From Siderastrea siderea (lineage: Eukaryota; Cnidaria; Anthozoa; Scleractinia; Rhizangiidae), in assembly GCA_964030785.1 (NCBI GenBank), contig OZ034971.1, positions 44,564,304-44,628,303 of the forward strand: a DNA stretch of 64,000 nucleotides, in the 5' to 3' direction. Of the stretch, positions 49,384 through 60,714 are shown piece after piece. Made by a program: the position numbers and the translations under genes. The notes beneath the pieces were generated by a model that was given only the letters and a program-made list of their open reading frames with translations, was not told where the DNA came from and ran no database searches. Position 1 is the first letter of the stretch, and every line of letters starts with the position of its first letter.

Positions 49384-51020
49384 TCACATTCGTGTCATTC
49401 CTGCCTGCAGGAAATCTGTCATTCGACTTGTAAGTGTTCTTATTCTTCCAAGCCTGGTCGGACGGATCATTCTCAGTGTTGTTTCAAGAGCGCTGTTTAC
49501 CTCTTCTTCTGAGTCACTGTCACTGTCACTAGCACTAAAGCTGTCTACCTGTTCGTTGTTAGGAGACTTTGGTGGTAAACTGACATCCTCATTTGAATTA
49601 GGCGGCTCATCACTTTCGCTTGGAACTCTTTCTACAGCTTTCAGTGAATTTAAATTGACTGGTTTCAGGACCGTTTCAGTTTCATATAAGTTCAGAGGCA
49701 AAGTGCCCGCCCTGTCCATTGTGTTATCTTGTCTTACATTTCGTTGTCTGACGGATTTACCATGCATTTTAGCCCACGCCCTCATTTCAGCTTCCACGTT
49801 TCTGGTTATCTCCTGTGAGGTTGGCTTTGGAATTTTGATGCGAGGTAAGGAAACTGTATGTGATGTTGGCAGTTTGTAATATGAATTTGGATGTGTGTAG
49901 TACGCTGCTGCCCACTTAGAAACCCTTTTCACTGCTTCTTCAACTGATGTGCCAAACATGACAGCATATTCGTACAATGTAAAAGTGTCTCTCTTAAAAT
50001 GTGTTACGGCATGCTGATTTTCAACGTGAAGGGTTAAGAGCGACTCCATGTTTAATCTCATTTTGTAGCCGGGAAATAGTGACAAGTCCTGAATGTTGGC
50101 TTTGATGGAGCTGAGAGACTCCTTCAGAAGTTCGAGGGATTTCAAACACTTATTGGATATGGTACCTTCAGGGCCATCAGTGGTGGATGATTTCTTCAAT
50201 GATTGTAGCACCTTAGCCTTCTCTGAGCATGCTTGCACGTATTGCAGCACATTTTCAACCATCTCGATTCCTTGGTCGATGGTATGATGAGGCGCTGTAA
50301 GTGGCTTTTTTCTGGAATGAATGTCAAAAGCCCCTACAAGCGTCTGTAAATTTTGAAGGAATTCGGCCATTCCTTTCGTAGGTCTGTTAATGAGCTTGAC
50401 AGAGCCTGACCCCGAATCAGTAAGATACACATTACGATCAAACTCTACGCATATTCCCAGTGGCTGACACAATATAGGCGCAGAGCGATCAGAATCACCT
50501 GCACTAACACTGCCGGAAATCACTGATATGGTACCAGAGTTGATCATCTTGACGCAATGACCCTCACAAAAAGCTATATTATCACCGAGAAAAGCCACGT
50601 TCATTGCATTTGAAGAAACAGGAAACATGTTGGGACCGTTAACCACTTCTGTTGTACCCTGGGAAAGAGTGTGAAGATAAATTATACCATCCGTGCAAAT
50701 TGCTAGCTTGTCACCAGATAATGCTAATGCAGAAACATCTTTCCACTGATCCATGTAGCTGGTCAATAATGTCACAGTCCCAAGTATACCCACACCATCA
50801 AACGTAGTTGTGATGGAGTAGATACCTCTGTGGGAATTAGATCCTGCAATAAGCATGTCACCATTCCCCCGACATAGCGCTGAGAACCGCATGTCCTTGT
50901 TGAGAGTGAGAAGGCCGACAGAACCACTCTTCTTGTGTATACACCGGCGCTCTTTCAAGTATTGACTTATCTTTTCCTGCATACATTTCAACGTACATGA
51001 AGGCATAGCCAGAAATTTCG
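49384..51020 (-). CDS. Transposase-like protein, 3-prime part: NHL-type propeller and VENQH motif
   Basis: The open frame ends in a stop at 49384; coding probably begins near 51020, where an acceptor-like GGCAG precedes. Order: a short helical stretch (MQEKISQYLKE), four or more propeller-like strands (GDMLIAGSNSHRGIYSI, KLAICTDGIIYLHTL, NIAFCEGHCVKMIN, GICVEFDRNVYLTDSGSGSVKLIN), a helical region (MAEFLQNLQTLVGAF), then MESLLTLHVENQHAVTHFK and WAAAYYTHPNSYY. It closes with an acidic Ser/Asp-rich tail (SFSASDSDSDSEEEV). I recall multi-copy coral proteins with this ending. Glu in VENQH (about residue 365 of the full frame) is a candidate third catalytic acid. The exon joining it to 52476-54324 was not resolved: the upstream donor is phase 1 and the visible acceptors are phase 0. 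Confidence 0.65.
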
Positions 51021-52475
51021 GACAACATGGCTGCCAACATGGCGGCAAGCATGCGCAAAGCACGCAAACACGGATTAAATATGGCGGCAGAACGTAAAGG
51101 GAATGAGGGAGCAATTTTAAACTTTCCTAATTTTTGTTGTTGTCGCTCAAATTGCGACTTTCCCCAGCTTTAAAATTGATAAAGCAATGTTCGAACTACA
51201 TTTTTATCGAACAAAAAATGAAGGAAATATTATTCTAGCCACTGCCTTTTTTGATCGAAATATCACTAGAAACGGACACAATATCCTCTTAAAACAGCGC
51301 TTACCTTTATGCTTTTCTTAGCGCACGGAGAGAAAATCGTTGCTGCGACATGTTTCCCCATCTTCCCATCCAAAAGATACGATGTTAAGCTCGCAAAACA
51401 AATGTTTTTCTCGCGAAAATACACCAGCTAAGGCACTGCCTTTTTGATACGAAGATCAGGCTTTTTTGTAAGTACGACATTGAGGAAATGGAGCCATTAG
51501 TGAGGTAAAAATGCTCCTGAAACGGTTTGTTTTCCTTCTACTGAGAAGCTCCTTGGCAGCCATTTTGTTTCTTTCCCATACATAACGTACTTACCTACTA
51601 ACATAAAGAAACCGCTGAATATGGGCACCGACTGGATTTCGAAAAAAAGCGGGAAGGAATTGCGAGGAAAAAATTCATATGTGCATGGTGCATGCTATGT
51701 CTGAACTGATATAACACCAATTTAATCAAATCTGCAAGTGAACTGTAGCCTTTCCATCGAATAAGACATTCTTTCTGAAAAGGATTACAGTTGCAGATAA
51801 ATAGAACGTACGCTCAGAGCAGAGACAAATATTATATTTTGTCATTCAGACGACATCGAACAGTTATCAACAAACCGATTAAGAACAAAATCACAATATT
51901 TGCCTTTTTTTTTCATCCTACGATGACTAAATACCCTTTTGGCTATTTCCGCTGGCCGATTCTTCAAAAGATCTGCATTGCTCACATAATTTAAGTCCTT
52001 GTAAAAGCTACTTACTCTTTCATTCGCTCTGGCCGCCATTTTGATTATGCGCCCGCGGTGCAAGCCTCTTGCCGTCACGAATTTCTGGCTATGGCTTGTG
52101 TGCGTTGCACTTGGGATCAATTCGCTGCTGTAGAACAAATGCTTCCGCAGCTGCTTTAGTTCGGAATTGTGTAGGCTTCACTGTAGTTCTACCTGAAAGA
52201 AATCAAAAGGAACAAATGCTTGTTACCCATATACTGTTTATCTCTAATGCATTTGGTGTTATCTTTACTTCAATGTTGTCCGAAACTTTGATGGAAACAT
52301 TTACTTATTTTACTTGCTGATCATTCTCCAGTACCAGCTAGCAAAAATTAAGTGATGGTAGTTATTGTTATTATAATCGTCATGAATGATAACGACAATT
52401 TCATGGTGTTAGGCATGTAGAATTTTATGTTAAGTTTGTAGTATAAGAATCTTATATTTAGGTTCTATAGCCTAC

Positions 52476-54324
52476 CTCCAATATCAAAATACATGATTCC
52501 TTCCTTTCCACAGAATAATGCTACACCTTCCATGTAGCATAGGCTGATGCCAACTGTTTGCAGATTTCTTTGGAGAACTGAGCTGTCAGCTGGGCTATGT
52601 AATCTTAACTGTACTAGATCTGATAATCCAGTCTTTGAGTTCCAATTAAGAAAAATGACTTTTCCTGTACCAGCTGTGGAAATTGCAAAGGGATGCTCAT
52701 AAATTCCCCTTTTGTTTGAGTCACTGATTCGATATCTATCAGGAAGTACATTCATGGTCACAAACACATCCTTCATTGAGTTGAGAAAGTCTATTAGTTT
52801 CTCAGACGTTAGTTCAAGAAGTGGCTCCACTGCCATTCTGTCCTTGTTTCTAACAGCTTCAGCTGTCAAAAGTTTTTGAAGAGTTTCCCTTACAGTAACA
52901 TTGGAATCATTCCTTAACGTTCTCAGAGTGCTGAGAGTGCTTCTGTCCCCTTCACCAAGCACTAAAAACCAATTAGCCCAAGAACATTTGTATGTTTTAG
53001 CCAGGTGCACCGCATCTAGTACTACAACCAGAAACTCTAGAAACTGAATGTGGTTGACATTAACAAGATCTGCCATTTTTCGATTCCCCGATTCACAGTC
53101 AACATTCCACGTTAATGCAATTAACTTCACGCACTGTATGTTCTTCTCTAAACAGCTGTGACAAGCTCTTAGTGAAGGATAGTGACTTACTTGTCCAGCA
53201 TCCTTACATTTATCACACACAGATTGTAACTCTGTACACCTGTTGCACACACTTGACATGCAGCAGTCATTCTGTACAGTGACATTTGAAGAGCAGGATT
53301 CTAGGCATGCTCTGCAACATTGTATTTGCATTACTTCCTGGATAAGGTTATTTTTTAGATTTTCTCCAGTTTTCCCTTTCTGACTGTGGTAAGAAACTCC
53401 CACTGACAGAGCTGATGTTTTGGGGGAGTTTGTCAGTAGTGTAACAGAAGCCTCGGTGGCAATATTTTCTTTTAGATAGCTTGTTAATTCTTGACTCTTA
53501 TCTTGGTGCTGATTAACAAAATCCATCTTGAGGTTGCCATTAGCAAGACCAACTACACATTTCTGAGCTGGGTCAAATTGCAAAGCTGGTTTCAGTGCTG
53601 TTCCATCATTTTCTGCGTGAACACTAAGGACTTTCAAGGTCTTACTATCAATAACCACAGAATCATCCTTTTTACAAATGTCATGAAAGGTTCCTAAAAG
53701 AGAATTTAGAATGCCACTGTCTGTAGTATAGCCAGTACTATTTTTTGTAAGTGTTCTATCTGATGATCCACCTAAATTTGGCTGCATTGTTTCTGGAGTA
53801 AAGATGCCCCCTGTCCCCATGCCATGCCACATTGGACCTCTTATCATGTTTACAGTACTTTGACCACCAAGCCACTTCAGGGTTTTAAAGAATTCAATTA
53901 CCTCTGGATCCCAAGCATATTCTGTAGGTGATATGTAAACTTGCAAAAAGTCTTTCAAATACTTGTAGAATATTCCATCCTTTGGAATTTTGCCTTGTTT
54001 GATCAATTTGTCTAACGTAAAGGCAACTTCATCTGCTTGCTCAATGTAAATGGGCAACATAGTATAGTTTGAGTAATCTAGCTCAATTGGGTCATCTGTA
54101 TATTCGATAAGAATACCCTCTTCAACTACTTGTTCTGAGTCATTATCAAAGTTGTGATTAACTCCCATGTCTGAATCATTATCAAAGTCAAGGCAAAATT
54201 CTTGAGAGTCATCCATAATGTCATCCTCCAGTTGTAGCTTAGTATCACTTATAGACTGTGAACATATACTGAATTCATTGTCACATTGACTTTGCATGTC
54301 AAATAGTGAGTCTTCTGTATCCAC
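52476..54324 (-). CDS. Transposase-like protein, 5-prime exon with D..D motifs and Cys cluster
   Basis: Starts at ATG 54324 and stays open to 52465, with a donor GTAGGC at 52475, so the coding exon probably ends at 52476 in phase 1. The N-terminal 90 residues are acidic. SVHAENDGTALKPALQFD (about 235-251) followed by CVVGL resembles the first-Asp block of P/THAP9/Kolobok-type transposases (D..IK..L.FD...G..VG). FLVVVLDAVHLAKTYKCSWA (about 431-450) resembles the second-Asp block (D..HL.K). Between them lies a cysteine cluster (336-410; CCRAC, CNRC, CDKC, CHSC) likely to bind zinc. The last 80 residues (HPFAISTAGTGKVIFLNWNS, LFCGKEGIMYFDIG) begin a beta-propeller that appears to continue in 49384-51020. 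Function as a transposase is inferred from motif spacing only. Confidence 0.65.
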
Positions 54325-54354
54325 TTGAGGAATGGAATGAAAAACAAAGCATAA

Positions 54355-54893
54355 GCGCTTACAACGTTTATTGTTCTACGTTTCGAAAATGTAAACATGT
54401 AACGCTGTGACATGATAGCAAGGAAAATCGTTATTTATAAAAGCGGGAAAGGGGAATCAAGGAAAATATTTTATGCATAGCTTCATGCTTTACTTCAAGT
54501 CGTTATAGCTCACTGTGATTACCAAAGAACGTGATAAGCGAAACAGGGCGATGCATCGTCGACTTTTCGTCGTATGTCATCGCTAAATTTCATCGAGAAC
54601 AGTTGCTATTTATAGATGAATCAGAGCTTCTCAAACTCATCTATAAATAGCAACTGTTCACGGTGAAATTCAGCGATCCTACGACAATACATCGTTCTGT
54701 TTCCCTCATCACGCTCTTTGGCAATCGTATTGAGCTATAACGAAGAAGTAAACTTGAAAGTAAGCTTAAATATTTTCCTCGATTCCCCGTTCCCGCTTGT
54801 AGAAATAACGATTCCCCTTCCTATCATGACACAGCGTTTAAATATATGTTTACATTCTCGAACGTTCAACAACAAACGATACAAAACGCATCA
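54355..54893. repeat. Large palindrome upstream of the transposase-like start
   Basis: An imperfect 540-bp inverted repeat centred near 54628. The inner stem AACAGTTGCTATTTATAGAT is perfect, and matching outer pairs include CGTGATAAGCGAAACAGGGC / complement and GCGGGAAAGGGGAATCAAGG / complement. It starts about 30 bp 5-prime of the ATG at 54324, so it contains or replaces the promoter region. A foldback MITE or a structural part of the element. Confidence 0.82.
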
Positions 54894-54990
54894 TAATAAG
54901 CTGATGTTTTGTTCTTCATTTCACTCCTCAAGTGATAGGTGATTAGAACTAGCAGTGTTCGTAACAAAAAAAAAAAGGCAACAAGACATA

Positions 54991-55981
54991 CGTACCTTTT
55001 ACTTCTTAAGCCCATTTTCTTCACGAATGGGTTGATCGAAGGCACGCTGATCGTGATTGTATCCGCTCCTGAATTTTCGTCCTCGTACACCAGATGATAC
55101 TCCTGGCGAATAACATGTCGTTTGCTATTTTCAGGTCAGAAAAGCAACAATCATTACTTCACACTTCGGTTTAGCTTATTCACGAAATTGAACTCAAGCT
55201 TACCATCCGCCGCATAGGGTAATCCACCGAGCGGGTATTTAATTCTGAAGACATGTCGAATTTTCTTTACAAAGGTCTGTCAAACGTGAAGTATTCTCGC
55301 AACATCAACGACTCTAAAGCCTCTTACTAGTCAATATATGACTCACCAGCGCTAATTTACGGGATAATTTGGGGTCATCTTTATTCCTACAGGCTGGTTT
55401 TCACTAGCGACGGAGTCGGAGTCGGAGTCATAATCAGAAGCATAGAATGTTATGATCTAGTGAAAATCAAGCAACGGAGTCGCAAGCAGAGTTTCTGATT
55501 GCGCTTACGATTCCGTCGCTTACGATCTAGTGAAAACTAGGTTGTCGGAGTCGGAAGCAGAAGCGGAAGAGCTAAACCAATCAGAAAGCGTGGGAACAAG
55601 CACTGTGATTGGTTTACCCTTCCGCTTCTGCTTCCGACTCCGACAATCTGGTTTTCACTAGGTCGTAAGCGACGGAATCGTAAGCGGAGTCGGAAGAAAA
55701 TGGAAACGTTCTGATTCTTCCGACTCCGATTCCGTCGAGCTTATGACTCTGCTTACGACTCCGATTTTTGATTTTCACTAGGTCATAAGCGCTCTTACGA
55801 CTCCGCTTACGACTCCGACTCCGACTCCGACGCTAGTGAAAACCAGCCTTACGAGCTCGATTCAATTGCGGTAACATCAGACACTTCCCATATAAGGTAT
55901 GATTGACGGAAGCGTATTGCAAAGTGCTCAAAGGTGTTTTGAAAAGAAAAGTCGCGTAGTAATGAAAATGGTGGTAAAACG
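54991..55981. repeat. Right internal inverted arm of the 9.1-kb element
   Basis: Inverted copy of 48530-49084, interrupted at 55391-55849 by a MITE. Confidence 0.85.
55391..55849. mobile_element. 459-bp MITE with TAC target duplication and empty site
   Basis: Inverted ends AGGCTGGTTTTCACTAGCG; the interior is built from GGAGTCGGAGTC/GACTCCGACTCC and TTACGACTCCG units in both orientations. TAC flanks both sides (55388-55390, 55850-55852). The left inverted arm has the uninterrupted site near 48650-48665, so insertion followed formation of the arms. Confidence 0.88.
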
Positions 55982-57591
55982 CGAGACTATAGAGCAAGTG
56001 AGTTCGTGGCAACCACGACTGCGCTGGTCAGCGGGAACGTTACCTGTTCATCTTTGTCGTCATGTACATACGACGAAATGTTGGCTACAGCAAGAATATA
56101 CAGACATCATCAGTATCCGCGTGATTTACGTGCAGACCACAAGGTGAAAACAGTATCGCTTTGTGATTTGTATCTGTTGAAAGGAAAATTTCTGAGGTAA
56201 TAACATTTGTTTAAATGAAAAATATTACATCACGTGCGGACATTTTCCCTTTTCCAAGAAGCTTTTTAGATCATTAAAATCGTAGGACAAAAATTGAATT
56301 GCGGTGTCGGTGTTTCGTCAACTTTTTTTGCGGTGATGCGGTGTTCGTTATTTTTTCTCTGCGGTGTTGCGGTGTTGACAGTCCCCCAATGTGCCCCTCC
56401 TAAAATAAAGCACGTCTAGGCCAGACAACTAGGACGACAGTTACCTTAACAATTGCTCGTGATTTTTCCATGGCAATTAACACATTTGAGGCCTGTCCTT
56501 TCACGGCCTCTGCGCATGACTTCGAAGGGGAATCCATATTCTCTAATATAACTAAACCGCGAATGAAACTACTGTCCTTACAATGTGGGAAATCGAAGGC
56601 AGATATCGATTTTCTGAAACAATTGAGCTGTTCACTAACACCGGAAATCGCGACCAGGTATTCTATTTTAAAAACTCGCCACTCCCCTAGATTTGTTTCG
56701 CAATTTGCCGCGCCAATCACATGTTGTGTTACGGCATATGTATGTCAAAGCACTACTGGCTTACGTTCTATTGAAATAAATGGAACTTTCTGTAGCTACT
56801 GAGCAGCGTGACTTGTCGACATATTCCGTCGGTAAATCAAAAGTAACAAATCTGCCCCAATCTGTGAAAGGCTTTTTGTTTAATCTGAGACCCCATTGGC
56901 ATGGTTGTCGATATAAGATATAAATAAACTTTTGGTTTCACTGCAAAACAGGCTGCGCGCCAAAGTTGATTTCCCGAATGGTTTTCCGAAGATGTTTCGA
57001 TAATTGACGTCAATGATGTCACCATAAAGTTATCGTAATTTTAGTTGTGTTCAATTGGTTTTTTTAATTTTATTTTTTAGAAATCATATTTTATGAAATT
57101 ATTTTTTAATTATTTTTCTTTTATTTTATTTTTATGTTATTTTATTTTTTAATTACCCTCGACATGGTACCCTCGACCCTCGACATAGTACCCTCGACCC
57201 TCGACATGGAACCCTCGACCCTCGACCCTCGACAAAAACCCAGACTCGATTAATCGTTTTGCAATCAACACATATACTCGTCTTTGACGCTATTTTCGTC
57301 GAAATGTGCGCTCGTTTGTTGTTCCAAGCAGCAAAACACAATGTATACATTGAGCCTAACACGCAATGAGTATATTTACGGCATGCAGTACTATTTTACA
57401 CGTTTTCAGAATCACGAAAGCGTCGCTATTTTTTATTTTATTTATATTGCTCAACAACATGTTTTAAAAACATTTTCTAGCGTTAAAATCATGACTCGCA
57501 TCCTGGCTCGCCTGACTCGCATGGCTCGCACTGTGACTCGCATGATTCGCATGGCTTGCTGGCTCGCACATTAGGCAGACCCTTATCCGAC

Positions 57592-58227
57592 GCATTTCGT
57601 CATATTTTAGTTCACCCCGACGACTGGGAGTTGTTAGGCTCTACTTAGCCTGTTGACATTAACGGGACCGTGTATCCAGCTTACTTTATTGATGCTTTCT
57701 TACCCTTTGGCCTCAGAAGTTCACCGTCCTTATTAATACGATACGCCGATACCCTGGCTCATGTTATGGATAAACGCGGAGTTTCTCCTACGTGGCATTA
57801 TTTAGATGATTTTGGACTTGTGGCCCCCCAGCTCCAAGCACCCTTTGTCACAATAATTTAGACCACATGTTGACTGTCTGCGATGAATTCGGCTTTGCAA
57901 CTAATCCTCGAAAAACTGTTCAACCTTGTACACAGCTCGAACTTCTGGGTGTAGAACTGGACAGTGTCGCTCAGGAAGCACGGATTACTGAGACACGCCC
58001 CGGTGAAACTATTGACATGCTCTACGAATGGCGCTCGCGATCCTCATGCACTAAGCGCCAACTTCAATCTTTAACTTTATTTGCTCAGTCTGTCGCCCCG
58101 GCAGTACGTTTCTGCGGCGAATGATAGATTTACTCCAGAACGTACAACACCCTAGTCACCACATCCGGCTCGGAAATCGTTTTTTGAAGGACTTAGACTG
58201 GTGGCTTTTGTTTCTACGGGATTGGAA
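57592..58227 (+). pseudogene. DIRS-like reverse transcriptase, central fragment
   Basis: Continues the frame of 44473-44644 (HILVHPDDWELLGS, then a stop), followed by YFIDAFLPFGLRSSPSLLIR and HYLDDFGLVAP. The LDD of the latter is the polymerase active-site block of DIRS elements. After one frameshift near 57855 comes LTVCDEFGFATNPRKT and LELLGVELDS, then WWLLFLRDW. At least one stop and one shift make it inactive. It is cut at 58227 by the 1.9-kb element. Confidence 0.82.
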
Positions 58228-60133
58228 GGGAGCCGAAGAACCTTCGAGTTTAGACCCGAGTTCGAGTTCGAGTTCGAGTTCGAGTTCGAGTTACAAATTC
58301 AATGAAATTTTCACAATTATCTGTAAATGACCGTGAAAAAGAGCAAAAGAGACGCTGCGAAACCTGATGTAAAGCACGATGAAATCGATAATCGATAATA
58401 ACCGATAGAAGTTAGTTCAATTGTATCTGAAATCGATGAAGGTATTTGTAGTGAAGACGCATTTTTAATACAAGTTGGGGACTGGCGCTAGCCATGCACG
58501 TGGACTGTCGATTTTTCAGATGTTCATCTTCATGCATTTCACCAATCTAAAGCACAAAACAGCATATGACAAAATACCTTGAAAAACACCTCTTAGAATT
58601 CGTTATCAGCTGACGCCCTTGCGATGGCATGAAGTACTGACCGACTCTTGTTCAAAATCACAGCTAAAAAGTAACTTGAAATCAGTGTTACCCAGCTCAG
58701 TATTCAGTGCATGAAAAATGCAAACTTTTATTAATCAACAAGCCGTCCTCTAACAGTACATGCACTGCAGCGAAACCTCCATCACGGGACAACCTGGGAA
58801 AAAGGAGAAGTGTTCCCTTAATTTTGGTGTGCCTATAGGTAACAGATAGAAGAATTACAAATTGGGCTTATTAGTGTATTCCTTTCTACTTTTTTCCTTC
58901 TTTTTTCGTGCCTACATTTCACTTAAATAACATTACATTTCATTGCTTTATAGTTTCCGTTTATTACCAGTTGCAAAGTTCAATCTTGTTATTGCCATAA
59001 GCGTTTAACTTTTGTTGCAAAAACTACAAAAGAGGTGACATGTACTAATTGAAATTCTAAAAGAAAAGCATAGCCTACTGCTGTACATACGGTCAATAAT
59101 GGAAATGGGTTTCTTTTCACCTACGACGCAAACATAAGATAAAAACAAGAATAAGCACAACGTTGTTCACACGTGCGATGAGCATAAGGTGACATACGCA
59201 AGCGAAGAGGCATATAATTTTGGGGGCAAATTTGAATCCAACATGGAAACAGTCGCTTTTGCCAACATTTTTATGGGAACTGTAGAATCACAAATCCTAC
59301 ACCGTAGCGTTGTAAAACCACTCGTCTGGAAAAAGGTATATTGATGATATATTCTCGATCTGGAATACAAACAAAGACGAGGTCACGCAATTCATGGAAC
59401 AAGCAAATAGCCACCACCCAACCATCAAGTTTACGGCTGAAGTATCCGACACAGATACTACGTTCCTCGACACAAGCGTTTACAAAGGCGAAAGATTCGC
59501 TAACGAGTCTATCTTAGACATAAAAATGCATTTCAAACCAACTGAAACATTTCAATACACACATTTCTCTAGTTCCCACCCACCAGGGGTCAACAAGGGC
59601 TTCATTGAAGGCGAAGCACTAAGGCTTCTCTGGACAAACTCCTCAGAAACTACGTTCACAACTGCAGTGTCAAACTTTAAAACACATCTCAAGGAAAGAG
59701 GGTACCCCGAAACTCTGATTTCAACAATCCTCGCTGAGATTAACTTTGAGGGCAGAAAACGTGCCCTTCAACAAAGGCGTAAACCGGCAAAACACGCGAA
59801 TCTTGCCTTTCGTCCCACAATATCGTCCATCAGTGCCTAATTTAAAGCAAATACTAATGCAAAACTGACATTTAATTCAGCAACAACCTTTGCTTAACAA
59901 GATATTTTAAGATCCCCCCTATGGTTGCATACGAAAGGAGCAGATCCCTAAAAGACATACTCGTTCGAGCCAAACTGTGAACTGGTTATTACACGTGGAT
60001 AGGAGTTGTGTAGGCCTGTCACCCTATTGTTATCACCATTGCTTGGAAAAGACCCCGATTATTAACTCGAACTCGAACTCGAACTCGAACTCGAACTCGA
60101 ACTCGGGTCCAAACTCGAAGGTTCGGGATTCCC
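58228..60133. mobile_element. 1.9-kb MULE-like element, 9-bp target duplication
   Basis: Ends GGGAGCCGAAGAACCTTCGA and (other strand) GGGAATCCCGAACCTTCGAG lead into inverted TTCGAG hexanucleotide arrays (58258-58293 and 60064-60103). An exact 9-bp repeat GGATTGGAA flanks it (58219-58227, 60134-60142), splitting the RNase H region of the DIRS element. The interior holds a Penelope-like fragment at 59330-59845 and otherwise noncoding sequence. Confidence 0.88.
59330..59845 (+). pseudogene. Penelope-like element fragment
   Basis: Open from 59394: SHHPTIKFTAEVSDTDTTFL, FKPTETFQYTHFSSSHPPGV, EALRLLWTNSSETTFTTAVS, then a basic tail. A related aspartate-containing IDDIFSIWN-type segment lies just upstream in the preceding frame (about 59337-59370). 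It is the late reverse-transcriptase region, homologous to the copy at 11859-12400; the core and nuclease are missing. Confidence 0.75.
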
Positions 60134-60142
60134 GGATTGGAA

Positions 60143-60466
60143 TATGGCAAGAGCATGTTCTATGACGAACAATGGCTTACAAGTTCTTGTTTACATCTGT
60201 ACACGGATGCCTGTACAAGGTCGTTCGGCGCCATGTTTGGGGATTCGTGGCTTTGCGACACATTTGACAATGTTGGCATTCCCAATCGCCGCTCCATCAC
60301 TTTCAAAGAACTGTTTGCTATTACCATGGCGATCTCTGTGTGGGCTACGGCTTTGGCGTCACAAAAGATCATATTCCACTGTGACAACAAGGCTGCAGTA
60401 CACATACTCACTTCCGGTACTAGCAAATGTAGACATAATGACTCTACTACGTTATCTTTTTTATAT
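60143..60466 (+). pseudogene. DIRS-like RNase H fragment
   Basis: Reads LHLYTDACTRSFGAMFG, ITFKELFAITMAISVWATAL and IIFHCDNKAAVHILTSG, the three acidic blocks of a retroelement RNase H. A two-base shift lies at the junction with the upstream part. Interrupted at its end by the 248-bp MITE. Confidence 0.82.
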
Positions 60467-60714
60467 TAGCCTGCGTAGCTGGCGGTATTGTTGGGTTTAG
60501 CGCGCACAAGCAAGCGGCGAAGCCGCGACAAACTAGGGGCGCAGCCGCGAGAACGAGCGGCACAGCCGCGAGTGGCTTGGGGCGGAGGAGCTCCTCCGCC
60601 CCAAGCCACTCGCGGCTGCGCCGCTCGTTTGTCGCGGCTTCGCCGCTCGCTGTCGCGGCCTCGCCGCTTGCTTGTGCGCGCTAAACCCAACAATACCGCC
60701 AGCTACGCAGGCTA
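60467..60714. mobile_element. 248-bp palindromic MITE, 8-bp target duplication
   Basis: Almost the whole unit is one inverted repeat starting TAGCCTGCGTAGCTGGCGGT. It continues through GCGAAGCCGCGAC / GCGCAGCCGCGAG units to the centre GGAGGAGCTCCTCC. TTTTATAT flanks both sides (60459-60466, 60715-60722), as for hAT-type insertion. The arms are nearly identical, so it is young or conserved. Confidence 0.9.

Larger units (their letters stand above)
47300..56399. mobile_element. 9.1-kb transposon with 6-bp target duplication and a transposase-like gene
   Basis: Inverted ends GAGGGGGACATGGGG (47300) and, other strand, GAGGGGCACATTGGGG (56399). They are flanked by CTAAAA (47294-47299, 56400-56405). 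Subterminal GCGGTGTTGCGGTG motifs occur at both ends in the same orientation (47320-47460 and 56300-56375). Further in, inverted arms (48530-49084 and 54991-55981, the latter split by a MITE) flank the coding cassette at 49384-54324. The end sequence and 6-bp duplication recall the 398-bp MITE at 40457-40854. Confidence 0.78.
44645..57582. mobile_element. 12.9-kb composite MULE-like element inserted in a DIRS retrotransposon
   Basis: Imperfect inverted ends: left GAGTTTTACTAACATGCGAG, right (other strand) GGGTCTGCCTAATGTGCGAG. They continue through inverted CATGCGAGTC-type and TCGAGGGTACC-type repeats (44660-44755 with 57485-57570; 45165-45235 with 57157-57240) and unique sequence to about 45368/57013. 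An exact 9-bp repeat TTATCCGAC flanks it (44636-44644, 57583-57591). Without the 9.1-kb insertion (47300-56399) the host element is about 3.8 kb, further swollen by a MITE with a LINE fragment. The flanking reverse-transcriptase halves are in the same frame, which independently confirms the boundaries. Confidence 0.87.

Noticed and set aside
54991..55114. Exon candidate in the right internal arm (KRHVIRQEYHLVYEDEN)
   Set aside because: Splice-like ends exist, but the frame is not kept in the inverted left copy and no partner exon has matching phase.
44645..57582. Polinton/Maverick or other virus-like large element
   Set aside because: No DNA polymerase, integrase, packaging ATPase or capsid-type ORF is visible, and the 9-bp target duplication does not fit.
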